39,288 nt of DNA from an uncultured Acidiphilium sp. (lineage in GTDB: Bacteria; Bacillota; Clostridia; Christensenellales; Borkfalkiaceae): positions 1 to 39,288 of the forward strand of contig CABUWK010000018.1 in the NCBI GenBank assembly GCA_902495325.1, in the 5' to 3' direction. A program made the position numbers and the translations under genes. How positions within the stretch are numbered: the stretch's first letter is position 1; each line of letters begins with the position of its first letter. Below the pieces are notes generated by a model. That model was not told where the DNA came from, searched no databases, and saw only the letters and a program-made list of their open reading frames with translations. This document shows positions 9,563 through 17,306 of this stretch, piece by piece.

Positions 9563-10612
9563 ATGAAAAACAGAACGAAAAAGGGATCCGCATTGTTCTT
9601 GGCGTCGTTGTTCTTCGCCTTTTTCCTTTGCGGATGTAAAGGGGGAAACTCTTCGGAAGAAGGGGAAAAACGAGCGAACCTTCTCATGGATCCGACTTAT
9701 TCCACGGGGTTTGAGGTATCTCCGCCCGGCGTTCCCGTTTACGAAGATCTCGATGACGCGGGGTTTTACGCTTATCCCGTAAAGGGAAAGCTCGATTACG
9801 ATAAAACCGCGACGGGAACGGGACCGCTGTGGTCGCTTGCTCAGCATTCCTCGGCGTATTCGCTCGTCGATCCGAAATACCGCACGCCGAAGCTGACGGA
9901 CGGAACGTACGTTTATTCCGACCCCGCAACGACCTTTTCGGTCAACCCCGCAAAAGGTATGGTGACGCTGGCGATCGACGGGGCGAAAGAATATTCGACC
10001 GATGACGATGGAGACGGCGTCAGGGACGGCGTGAATCTTCTTCCCAGGAAAGGATATGAGAACTGGGTGCATCTCCTGATGACTTCCACGCTCTATCCGA
10101 AGGTGACGTTCGGAGAACTCGAAAAACTCGAATTCGAGATCGATATGACGCTGAACAAGTGCGTGAACGTATTGGAAGAAAGAGGACAAGGGGAACTGTT
10201 CAACGAAGGCGCGCATGCGGCGCAGATCACCATGTATTTCATGGTGTACAGCAATTCGGTTGCGGATCAGGGCAGATATTTCTGGTTCGGGGTCTCCATG
10301 TTCGATTCGAGATACGATTTCATGGCGCCATCGGCAATGTTCGACGAAGGGACGAATTCCATGATGATCGGCTCGGGAACGGAGGTGATCCTTTCCGAAC
10401 CCGTCAGGGCGGGCAAAACTTACAGGATACGGTACGATATGATCGAAGACATGAAAAAAGGGTTGGAAACCTGCCACGAAAAGGGCATTCTTACCAACAC
10501 GACCGTAGACGACCTGTATCTGTGCGATTTCAATCTCGGATGGGAGCTGCCCGGCATTTACGACGTATCCGTCACGTTTGAAAACTTCGGTGTGTATGCG
10601 ACCCGGAAATAA
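9563..10612 (+). CDS. Lipoprotein of unknown family (paralogue of the genes at 1 and 10643)
   Basis: A 349-residue predicted lipoprotein with a hydrophobic signal and lipobox LCGC near residue 30, then a Gly/Ser/Glu-rich linker. The body looks beta-rich. Blocks shared with the next gene include NPAKGMVTLAIDGAKEY, NWVHLL, GRYFWFGVSMFD and LYLCDFNLGWELPG near the C-terminus. Residues around 149-160 contain DDDGDGVRDGVN, a calcium-loop-like insert absent from the paralogue. The ATG follows GGGAG. No known family was recognised; a solvent-exposed jelly-roll that binds or trims glycan is a guess based on the WFG and NLGW aromatic motifs and on position directly after the sugar permeases. Confidence 0.7.
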   Translation: MKNRTKKGSALFLASLFFAFFLCGCKGGNSSEEGEKRANLLMDPTYSTGFEVSPPGVPVYEDLDDAGFYAYPVKGKLDYDKTATGTGPLWSLAQHSSAYSLVDPKYRTPKLTDGTYVYSDPATTFSVNPAKGMVTLAIDGAKEYSTDDDGDGVRDGVNLLPRKGYENWVHLLMTSTLYPKVTFGELEKLEFEIDMTLNKCVNVLEERGQGELFNEGAHAAQITMYFMVYSNSVADQGRYFWFGVSMFDSRYDFMAPSAMFDEGTNSMMIGSGTEVILSEPVRAGKTYRIRYDMIEDMKKGLETCHEKGILTNTTVDDLYLCDFNLGWELPGIYDVSVTFENFGVYATRK

Positions 10613-10642
10613 AGAGAGCCGGAAAAACAAGGAGGAAACAAG

Positions 10643-11713
10643 ATGAAAAAGAAAATGATTTCGCTGGCGTTATCTGCGCTGTTTGCCGTAACGTCCGCGA
10701 TCGGTTGCGCGAACGGGAAAAATCCGGGTTCGGACGGCGATCCGGACAGCGCGGAAAGCCCGGAAGAATCCGTTTCGGAAAGCGAAAGCGTTCCGGCCGT
10801 TCCCGAGGAAAAGGAATACAGCTTTCTTTCCGACGGAAAGTTCGCGAACGGGATCGGGATCATGGGCATGAGCGACGCGACCGGCAGAAAGAATTTCGGT
10901 TATATCGATTACGGCGGGACCGTCGATGCCGAGAAGAACAGCGTGTGGCAGATAGGGCAGTGGTCGGGAAAGAGCAATCTTGCCGTGGATAAAACGGAAA
11001 CCGTATCGGAAAACGGAGATTATCGTTATGTCGCGGGCGGCAAACAGGTGATCGTCAATCCGAAAACGGGAAAACTTACCCTTGCCATCGACGCGACGAA
11101 GGAGTACGATCACCCGAGAAAAGCGGGCGAAGGCTGGGTGCATAACCTGATCGAACAGAATTTCAGCCAGAGCAAAAACGTGGGCGACGTTTCGCACATC
11201 TACGCAAAGGCGAAATTCACGATCGACAAATGCGACAAGCATATGTCCCTTTCGGAATTCAACGGCAATCTTCACAATGCCCAGTTGCTATGGTATATTT
11301 CCGTTACGAACAGACCGGAAAACACCGTTTACGATAAGGATACGAAAACGTGGTCGCGGGGGAGATACGGGGATTATATCTGGTTCGGCGTGCCTCTCTG
11401 GGAAGCCAACGCCCTTCAGATCAGAGAGAGCTGCAGTTACGATCAGGGCACGGGACAATTTATTTACGGGCTGGACAACGGCTGGTATCTGAACGTTCCG
11501 ATCGAGCCGGGCGAAGAATGCGAATTTAAGTTCGACATTCTTCCCTATATCAAAACCGCGCTCGCCACCTGCCAGCAGAAGGGAGGGATGGTAAACTGTA
11601 CGTACGACAACCTTTACGTGAGCTATATGAATCTGGGTTGGGAAGTCCCCGGTACGTTCGATTGCAGCGTGACTTTCGACTATTTCGACGTCACCTGCAC
11701 GGATCAGGCGTAA
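10643..11713 (+). CDS. Lipoprotein of unknown family (second full copy)
   Basis: A 356-residue predicted lipoprotein starting 30 bases after the previous gene, with AAGGAGG before ATG. It has a signal peptide ending in the lipobox AIGC (Cys about residue 22), then an acidic Ser/Glu/Pro linker to about residue 55. The main domain shares with its neighbour NPKTGKLTLAIDATKEYD, GWVHNLIEQNF, GDYIWFGVPLW, TCQQKGG and NLGWEVPGTFDCSVTFDYF. It lacks the calcium-loop-like insert found in the gene at 9563. With the partial gene at the left edge, this makes at least three copies of one family in the locus. Function unknown; surface glycan handling is inferred. Confidence 0.7.
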   Translation: MKKKMISLALSALFAVTSAIGCANGKNPGSDGDPDSAESPEESVSESESVPAVPEEKEYSFLSDGKFANGIGIMGMSDATGRKNFGYIDYGGTVDAEKNSVWQIGQWSGKSNLAVDKTETVSENGDYRYVAGGKQVIVNPKTGKLTLAIDATKEYDHPRKAGEGWVHNLIEQNFSQSKNVGDVSHIYAKAKFTIDKCDKHMSLSEFNGNLHNAQLLWYISVTNRPENTVYDKDTKTWSRGRYGDYIWFGVPLWEANALQIRESCSYDQGTGQFIYGLDNGWYLNVPIEPGEECEFKFDILPYIKTALATCQQKGGMVNCTYDNLYVSYMNLGWEVPGTFDCSVTFDYFDVTCTDQA

Positions 11714-11722
11714 TTAAAAAAT

Positions 11723-11758
11723 AAAAGTACTTTTGACAGGAGAATAAAAAGCGCTTTT
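11723..11758 (+). promoter_or_regulatory. Two tandem 12-bp palindromes, operator-like
   Basis: AAAAGTACTTTT at 11723-11734 and AAAAGCGCTTTT at 11747-11758 are perfect palindromes whose centres are 24 bp apart, filling most of the 66-base gap before the 1020-residue surface protein. The second has the central CG seen in LacI/CcpA-type operators, though the flanks do not match a full cre site. The spacing suits cooperative binding of two dimers. As RNA they would form only weak hairpins. No consensus promoter was identified beside them. Confidence 0.45.
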
Positions 11759-11779
11759 CATTATGAGGAGGAAAATAAA

Positions 11780-14700
11780 ATGAAAAGAAAAAACATACTG
11801 ATCGTTATGCTTTCGGTGATCGCCGTTCTGGCGATGACCTTCGGCATAAGCACTGCGGGAAATTTTTCCGCAAAAGCCGATTCCGTCGACCTGAACGCCG
11901 GCGAGCTGAATTGGGGATGGGGAACCAGCGAAGGCGGCTGGGAGAAAACCGCCGGCAGCGACGGCTCGACCGCGCTGAAGCAGACGAAAGCAGAAGGCGA
12001 AAACAGACTTGCCAACGCGGTGGCTCTGTCGCTTGACGGACTGAGCCTCGATATGACTTTCGCTCAAGAAGGCGGGTTTGCGCTCGCCGCAAATCCGTAC
12101 GCATGCTACGTTACGAATTCTGCCCTGACCATGAAAATGGCGAACCTCGGTTACGGCAGACTGGACTTTTTCGTTACGAAAGACGGATCGAACGCCTGTA
12201 TTTACGAAAATGCCGCCGACGCTCTTGCGCAGACGAACAAAGGAACCCATATTGACGGCGGAGCGGCAAACCAGATCCTGTTCAACATGGGTGCGGCTTA
12301 TCCCGTTACGGTAAACGTTACGTTCTCGAAATATTCCACCTATCGTTACAAAATGGTCGTTACCGGCAATATGTACGGCGGAATGGCGAATAAACAGGGA
12401 GACAGCGTAACCTATTATATCAACGTGAAGGACTTTATCGGTGCGGACGGCGCGAGCGGGCTTTTTGAGGCAAACACCGCGGACAGCGTAAAGCTGATCG
12501 CTCTCGGCAACGGAAACGGCAACAGCGAAATGACGGTGAAAGCTTCCATGCTCGGCAAATCTGAGGTCGTGATCGACGACGATGCCGCCGACGAAATTCC
12601 CGTCGATCTGAGCGGCTGGGGTTGGGGCGTTAACGAAGAGGGCTGGACGAGCGCGATGAACGAGGACGGCTCTTATACGGTAAAGCAGGGATCATCCACG
12701 AATTCGCATAACCGTTATGCCTGCCCGGCAAATCTTATTCTTGACGGATTGTCCGTAAAAGTGAACTTCAGAAAAACGGGAGCGATCGCCTTCGGCAACA
12801 ATCCTTACGGATGTTATGCGACGGACAGCGCGCTGATCTTCCGCCTGACGAACGATTACGACAGGGGCAACATCCTGATCTCTTCGAACGGAACGGAAGA
12901 GGGAATGAAATTCTATCAGACCGCGGAAGATGCTCTTTCCCGGCAGGAGAAGGGGACCACGGTCGACGGCAATCCCACGGGTCTTGTTATTTTCACGAGC
13001 AAGACGCCTGTGATCAGATTCGATTTCAAACGATATTCCACCCTTCGCTATCAGGTCACTTTAACGAGTGAAAGTCTGTACGGCGGAATGGGCGGAAAAG
13101 ACGGGAATTCCGTTACGTACTTTATCAATACAGACGATTTCAGCGGTCTGTTCGAAGACGCGGATAAACAGTCCGTAAAACTGATCGCCATCGGCAATAA
13201 CGACGGGGACTGCGAAATGATCGTCCGCGCCGTTCAGGGCGAAACGAACAAAGACCTTGTGGAAGATGCGCCGAAGGTTGACGAAACCTGGGAGGAAATG
13301 ATCACCGGGGAAATCGTTCCGGGCGAAGGAAAGAAACTCGTTCCCTTTACCGAAAACGACGTCAACGCGCCTTCTGCGACCATTAACACTCAGGCGGAAA
13401 TTCTTGAGAACGGCGTGACCGTCATTTCCAACGAAGGCGGCGCCGAATGGGGCGACAGAACGGGAATGTATAAAGAGCTCCAGCTCGACGGACTTAAACT
13501 CACGTCGTATTATACGAACGCGAAAGTGGGAAGTCTCGTGTCTCTTATCTTAGGCGACAGCCCGTGGAACTATTACGGCGAAGGCAATCTTTGCCTTACG
13601 TATACCTATTATGCGGATAAGCAAGCCCGTATTTACGTCGGTTCCAATCATGACGTAAACAACAGCGGCGGAGAATATGTTTCTTATCTTTACAAAACGC
13701 GGGAAGCAGCCGGAACCAAGGACGCTTCCGGAAAAGCCGACTGCATTATTTTCGACGGCGCACAGGTAAAATACTCCGTGGAATTCGTTAAACTTTCCGA
13801 CGAGGTTTACTCGATGACCTTTCAGGTGCTGAACGGCATTGCTTTCCATTGGGCGAACGGATTCCCCGAAGGTACGACGGATACGATCACCATGTATATC
13901 AACGTTACGGAGATGTACGGCGGCGCGGCGGAAACGGCGGGCAATCACCTGTTCACCTCCAACGGCTACGTGATGCTTGCGGTCGCTTCCGACCTCGGAA
14001 AGAAGAACGGAATGAAAACCGCTTACTATGCGGAAACGCCGCTCGGCGCCGTGATGAACGCCGAGATCACGCTGGAGAAGGACTCTTACGAACTGAACGG
14101 AGCCACGGCAGACGCCGTTGTTCTCGAAGTGAAAGGGGACGGCGAGGTGATCGCGCCCGAATATTACGACGTGACGTACGTCAACAACGATTCCATCGGC
14201 ACGGCAACCGTGATCATTACCTTTAAAAACGGTTTCAGCGGCGTGTTTACGAAAAATTATCAGGTAGTGGGGCGCAATGCGTCCGAAGCGGTCGTCACGC
14301 TCGAATACCTTTCGGTCGTGTTTACCACCATGCCGAACGAGCCGAAGGTCGTTTCCGTCAAGCTCGGCGAAACGACGATCGACGCATCCGATTATACCGT
14401 TTCTTATAAGAACAACGTGAACGTGGGAACGGCAACGGTTACGGTTACCTTCCGGAACGCTTACTCCGGAAAAGCCGAGGCTACGTTCGAGATCACGAAA
14501 ATTCAGAAGACGGTCGAAGCGGAAAACGTCGTTTTGAATCTCGCGGATCTGTCCGAAGATAAGATCAGGACCCTCGGCGGGGAATACGTTTATACCGTAA
14601 CGGATTCCGACGGCAACGAAGTGAAGGATCTGGCTTCTCTGAAAGAGGGAACTTACACCGTTACCGCGGTGAAAGAAAGCGCGACCACGGTGGAAACCGC

Positions 14701-14842
14701 CGTTTACACGCTGACGATCAACGGCTCTGCCGGAAAGACGGGCGGTTGCTTCGGATCCGTAAACGTTGCGGCATACGCGCTGTTCGGGGCGGTTTGTATC
14801 GCACTGGTAAGCTTGTTCCGCAAGAAAGAAGAAAACAGATAA
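11780..14842 (+). CDS. Large secreted surface protein C, three beta-rich modules plus Ig-like repeats and a C-terminal anchor
   Basis: A 1020-residue protein starting with ATG after GAGGAGG. A signal peptide covers about 1-35. Two clearly homologous modules follow (about 38-255 and 274-490; both begin with a GWGWG/NWGWG motif and share NPYxCY, YGGM, SVTYxIN, GLFE and VKLIAxGN), and a more diverged third module spans about 530-757. Then come two bacterial Ig-like repeats (about 759-835 and 837-908) with the YDVTYVNND/YTVSYKNNV and GTATVxxTF pattern, and a short beta domain (about 910-983). The end is GGC followed by a hydrophobic helix and RKKEENR, an anchor like those of proteins A and B. Probably a multivalent surface glycan-binding protein; no catalytic motif was recognised. 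Confidence 0.75.
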   Translation: MKRKNILIVMLSVIAVLAMTFGISTAGNFSAKADSVDLNAGELNWGWGTSEGGWEKTAGSDGSTALKQTKAEGENRLANAVALSLDGLSLDMTFAQEGGFALAANPYACYVTNSALTMKMANLGYGRLDFFVTKDGSNACIYENAADALAQTNKGTHIDGGAANQILFNMGAAYPVTVNVTFSKYSTYRYKMVVTGNMYGGMANKQGDSVTYYINVKDFIGADGASGLFEANTADSVKLIALGNGNGNSEMTVKASMLGKSEVVIDDDAADEIPVDLSGWGWGVNEEGWTSAMNEDGSYTVKQGSSTNSHNRYACPANLILDGLSVKVNFRKTGAIAFGNNPYGCYATDSALIFRLTNDYDRGNILISSNGTEEGMKFYQTAEDALSRQEKGTTVDGNPTGLVIFTSKTPVIRFDFKRYSTLRYQVTLTSESLYGGMGGKDGNSVTYFINTDDFSGLFEDADKQSVKLIAIGNNDGDCEMIVRAVQGETNKDLVEDAPKVDETWEEMITGEIVPGEGKKLVPFTENDVNAPSATINTQAEILENGVTVISNEGGAEWGDRTGMYKELQLDGLKLTSYYTNAKVGSLVSLILGDSPWNYYGEGNLCLTYTYYADKQARIYVGSNHDVNNSGGEYVSYLYKTREAAGTKDASGKADCIIFDGAQVKYSVEFVKLSDEVYSMTFQVLNGIAFHWANGFPEGTTDTITMYINVTEMYGGAAETAGNHLFTSNGYVMLAVASDLGKKNGMKTAYYAETPLGAVMNAEITLEKDSYELNGATADAVVLEVKGDGEVIAPEYYDVTYVNNDSIGTATVIITFKNGFSGVFTKNYQVVGRNASEAVVTLEYLSVVFTTMPNEPKVVSVKLGETTIDASDYTVSYKNNVNVGTATVTVTFRNAYSGKAEATFEITKIQKTVEAENVVLNLADLSEDKIRTLGGEYVYTVTDSDGNEVKDLASLKEGTYTVTAVKESATTVETAVYTLTINGSAGKTGGCFGSVNVAAYALFGAVCIALVSLFRKKEENR

Positions 14843-14854
14843 GTTAAAAATTTC

Positions 14855-14879
14855 GTTCGCCCCGGTTTCCGGGGCGAAC
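14855..14879 (+). terminator. Strong GC-rich hairpin after surface protein C
   Basis: A perfect 11-bp stem (GTTCGCCCCGG / CCGGGGCGAAC) with a 3-base loop lies 13 bases after the stop. No T-tract follows on the + strand, but AAAAATTT precedes it, so it would look like an intrinsic terminator only on the minus strand, where no gene converges. It more likely protects the 3' end of the upstream mRNA or lowers read-through into the phosphorylase gene. Confidence 0.45.
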
Positions 14880-14889
14880 AAAACATCAG

Positions 14890-14955
14890 GCTTAGCATTC
14901 GCTGTAAAAATAGTTAGTGATAACGAATGTTAAGCCTATCATTCTTTTTTTATCA
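14890..14955 (+). repeat. Dispersed hairpin element, copy A, followed by a T-tract
   Basis: AGGCTTAGCATTCG and CGAATGTTAAGCCT pair over 14 bp (one G-U) around a 22-base loop, and a run of seven Ts begins a few bases later, so the element could act as a terminator ahead of the phosphorylase gene. The part from 14911 to 14940 matches 27 of 30 bases of copy C (39151-39180, minus strand). The part from 14897 to about 14920 matches copy B near 17234-17257. Alternatively TTAGTG - 17 bases - TATCAT could be a weak promoter. Confidence 0.55.
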
Positions 14956-14965
14956 TCAGGAGATT

Positions 14966-17224
14966 ATGCTTAAATTCAATCGGTCCGCTTTGCACGAAAC
15001 GGAATACATACTCAGCGATATGCCGAAAAACGGCTCGCTTTTCACCACGGGAAACGGATATATGGGGGTTCGCGGCAGCCTGGAAGAATTCGGAGAAACC
15101 AAAGTCCAGGGCACGTTCGTAAGGGGAATTTTCGACAGGATCGTAGAGATCGTCGACCCCTTCCCGGATAATATTTATATGAAGAAATATTATTTCGACG
15201 AAGAGAAACTGAAAAAGTTTCAGTATCAGGATTCCTGTATTAATTTTCCCGATTTTCTGTTGCTTCGCATTTTCGTAAACGGAAAAGCTTTTTATCCGTG
15301 GGAAGGAAAACTGAAAAAGTGGAACAGGGCTTTGTGCGCGAAAAACGGCGTTCTGACAAGAGAAGTCGTGTGGGACGACGGCGAAGGCAACGAGCTGAAA
15401 CTTAAGTTTGAACGGTTCGCTTCCTATCACGACGAACATAAATATATCCAGCGGCTTACCGGTACTGCGAGCGGCAATGCCGAGATTTCCGTCCTTGCCG
15501 GGATCGACGCGAACGTGAGAACGAACGGACAGATGATTTCCGAAAAAACGACGGCAAAAGTTACGGAAAGCGGGGTCGATTACTCTTTCCTCGTCGGAAA
15601 ACATTACGGCTATACCGCCGATCTCTCTTCTTCCGCTCTGTTTTTCGCAGACGGAAGATCCGTAAACGCTGCGCCTTATTCGGAAGACGGCATTTATGCG
15701 CAGAAAGCCGTTTTGGGAAAGTGTAAAACGTTTTCCGTGGAAAAAACCTGCCGCGTTTATACCTCGCGTGACGATAAAAAGATGCCGCAGGCGGCGGAAA
15801 CGCCCGATTATGAGAAAGAATACGCCCTTCATCTGAAAGCGTACAAAAAGCTTTTCGATGCGATAGACGTGAAGATAGAAGGAGACGATAAAAACGATCA
15901 GGCTTTGCGGTTCGCCAACTATCACACGCTTATTTCCGCGGAACAGAACGACAGCGTTCACAGCCTGTCCGCAAAATCGTTGTCCGGTGAAAAATACAAT
16001 CAGTTTGTCTGGTGGGATTGCGAGATCTATCAGATGCCGGTATTTACGCATACCATGCCGCAGGTCGCGAAAAATGCGCTGGAATACCGCTACAGAATGT
16101 TGCCCGCAGCGCGGGAACTTGCGAAAAAACAGGGCATGAAAAAAGGGGCTCGTTATCCTTTCGTGTCTTCCGTCGACGGCGACGAGCACGTCTGGATCTA
16201 TGCCCGCCATCCTTTTTTGCAGATCCATATCATGTCCGATATCATGTATGCCGTGTGCGATTATTTCGATAACACGGGAGACATGGCTTTTCTGGAAGAA
16301 AAAGGGCTCGAAATGCTTCTTGAGATCTCGCGCTGGTGGATGCAGAGAGTAGAGAAAACGCCGCGCGGGTACGAGATCGGAAACGTTACCGGAACGGACG
16401 AGCATCACGATTACGTGAACAACGACGCTTATACCAATTATCTGACGGCATATGTTCTTAAAAGAACGGCGGAATTTGCCGCGGAAGCAACGGAAACGGG
16501 CAAAAATACGATGGAGCGCATCGGTTTTACCGCCGACGAGCTTTCTAGACTGAGATCGGTTGCGGAAAATCTGTACCTGCCGGTAACGGAAAGCGGAATG
16601 ATCCCGCAGTTCGACGGATATTTCGACCTTTCCCGCGAGCTTGCGACCGACGGGGCGGGAACGGGGAAAAGTTTTCAGATGAAACAGGCGGGTCTGTATC
16701 ATTTAAGCCAGGTGATCAAACAGCCGGACGTCGCTTTGCTGTATTCTTACGTGAATGTGGGCGATCTGCCCTATTTCAACGGGAACTGGGATTATTACGA
16801 GAGTATGTGCGAGGCTTCTTCTTCGCTCACGTTTCCCGTTCACGCCGTATGTTCGGCAAGAGCGGGCAGACCCGGCAGCTTCCTGAAGTATTTCGGCGAG
16901 ACGCTTTTTATGGATATCCGCGATATTCATCATTGCGCGTATCAGGGAATTCATGCGGGTTGTGCCGCGGGCGGATGGTATGCCGTGTATGCGGGGCTTA
17001 TGGGGATCAGCGTGAAAAACGGCGTCGTATACGCAAACCCGGTAAAAATGCCTTTCTGGAAATCCGTCGAACTGAAATTCAGGGTGAAGGATACCCTTCT
17101 GAAAGCTTCGTTGAAAAACGACGGTTTCATGCTGACGAAACTTTCGGGAAGCGATCTGAAGGTGTGCCTGAACGGCGAGGAAAAATTATTGAAAAGAAGC
17201 GTTTCGTGTAAAACGAATATTTAA
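14966..17224 (+). CDS. GH65 family disaccharide phosphorylase
   Basis: A 752-residue cytoplasmic enzyme of glycoside hydrolase family 65 (maltose, trehalose, kojibiose and nigerose phosphorylases, about 750-800 residues). It cleaves an alpha-glucosidic bond with phosphate to give beta-glucose 1-phosphate. ATG 14966 is chosen over an in-frame ATG at 14927 because it follows CAGGAGA and gives the usual family N-terminus. Marks are the N-terminal TGNGYMGVRGS, the catalytic segment TGTDEHHDYVNNDAYTN with Glu479 as the expected general acid, KQPDV near 585, and SSSLTFPVHA plus GIHAGCAAGGW near the phosphate site. Many GH65 enzymes read GPDEYH where this one has GTDEHH, so specificity may differ. 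It sits between the ABC locus and an esterase run. Confidence 0.88.
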   Translation: MLKFNRSALHETEYILSDMPKNGSLFTTGNGYMGVRGSLEEFGETKVQGTFVRGIFDRIVEIVDPFPDNIYMKKYYFDEEKLKKFQYQDSCINFPDFLLLRIFVNGKAFYPWEGKLKKWNRALCAKNGVLTREVVWDDGEGNELKLKFERFASYHDEHKYIQRLTGTASGNAEISVLAGIDANVRTNGQMISEKTTAKVTESGVDYSFLVGKHYGYTADLSSSALFFADGRSVNAAPYSEDGIYAQKAVLGKCKTFSVEKTCRVYTSRDDKKMPQAAETPDYEKEYALHLKAYKKLFDAIDVKIEGDDKNDQALRFANYHTLISAEQNDSVHSLSAKSLSGEKYNQFVWWDCEIYQMPVFTHTMPQVAKNALEYRYRMLPAARELAKKQGMKKGARYPFVSSVDGDEHVWIYARHPFLQIHIMSDIMYAVCDYFDNTGDMAFLEEKGLEMLLEISRWWMQRVEKTPRGYEIGNVTGTDEHHDYVNNDAYTNYLTAYVLKRTAEFAAEATETGKNTMERIGFTADELSRLRSVAENLYLPVTESGMIPQFDGYFDLSRELATDGAGTGKSFQMKQAGLYHLSQVIKQPDVALLYSYVNVGDLPYFNGNWDYYESMCEASSSLTFPVHAVCSARAGRPGSFLKYFGETLFMDIRDIHHCAYQGIHAGCAAGGWYAVYAGLMGISVKNGVVYANPVKMPFWKSVELKFRVKDTLLKASLKNDGFMLTKLSGSDLKVCLNGEEKLLKRSVSCKTNI

Positions 17225-17230
17225 CGGGCC

Positions 17231-17295
17231 CGGCATCCGCCGTAAAAATAGTCAGTGACGGCGCTGAGCCTGTCGATAATGAATGCTGAACATAG
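17231..17295 (+). repeat. Dispersed hairpin element, copy B
   Basis: GCATCCGCCGTAAAAATAG and the following TCAGTGA match copy A at 23 of 26 bases. CGCCG/CGGCG forms the inner stem and GGC/GCC an outer one. A second half-match (GATAATGAATGCTGAAC, resembling GATAACGAATGTTAAGCC of copy A) follows, as if about 17 bases had been inserted. It fills the gap before the CE2 gene. TCAGTG - 17 bases - GATAAT has promoter-like spacing, but only GATAAT is close to consensus. Confidence 0.5.
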
Positions 17296-17306
17296 GGAGA
17301 AAGACG

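Noticed and set aside
11747..11758. Full CcpA cre site
   Set aside because: The core AAAAGCGCTTTT fits partly, but the outer TG and CA positions of the cre consensus do not match.
14939..16702. Minus-strand frame of about 587 codons opposite the GH65 gene
   Set aside because: GH65 motifs on the + strand are clear and the antisense protein is low-complexity Arg/Phe/Val.
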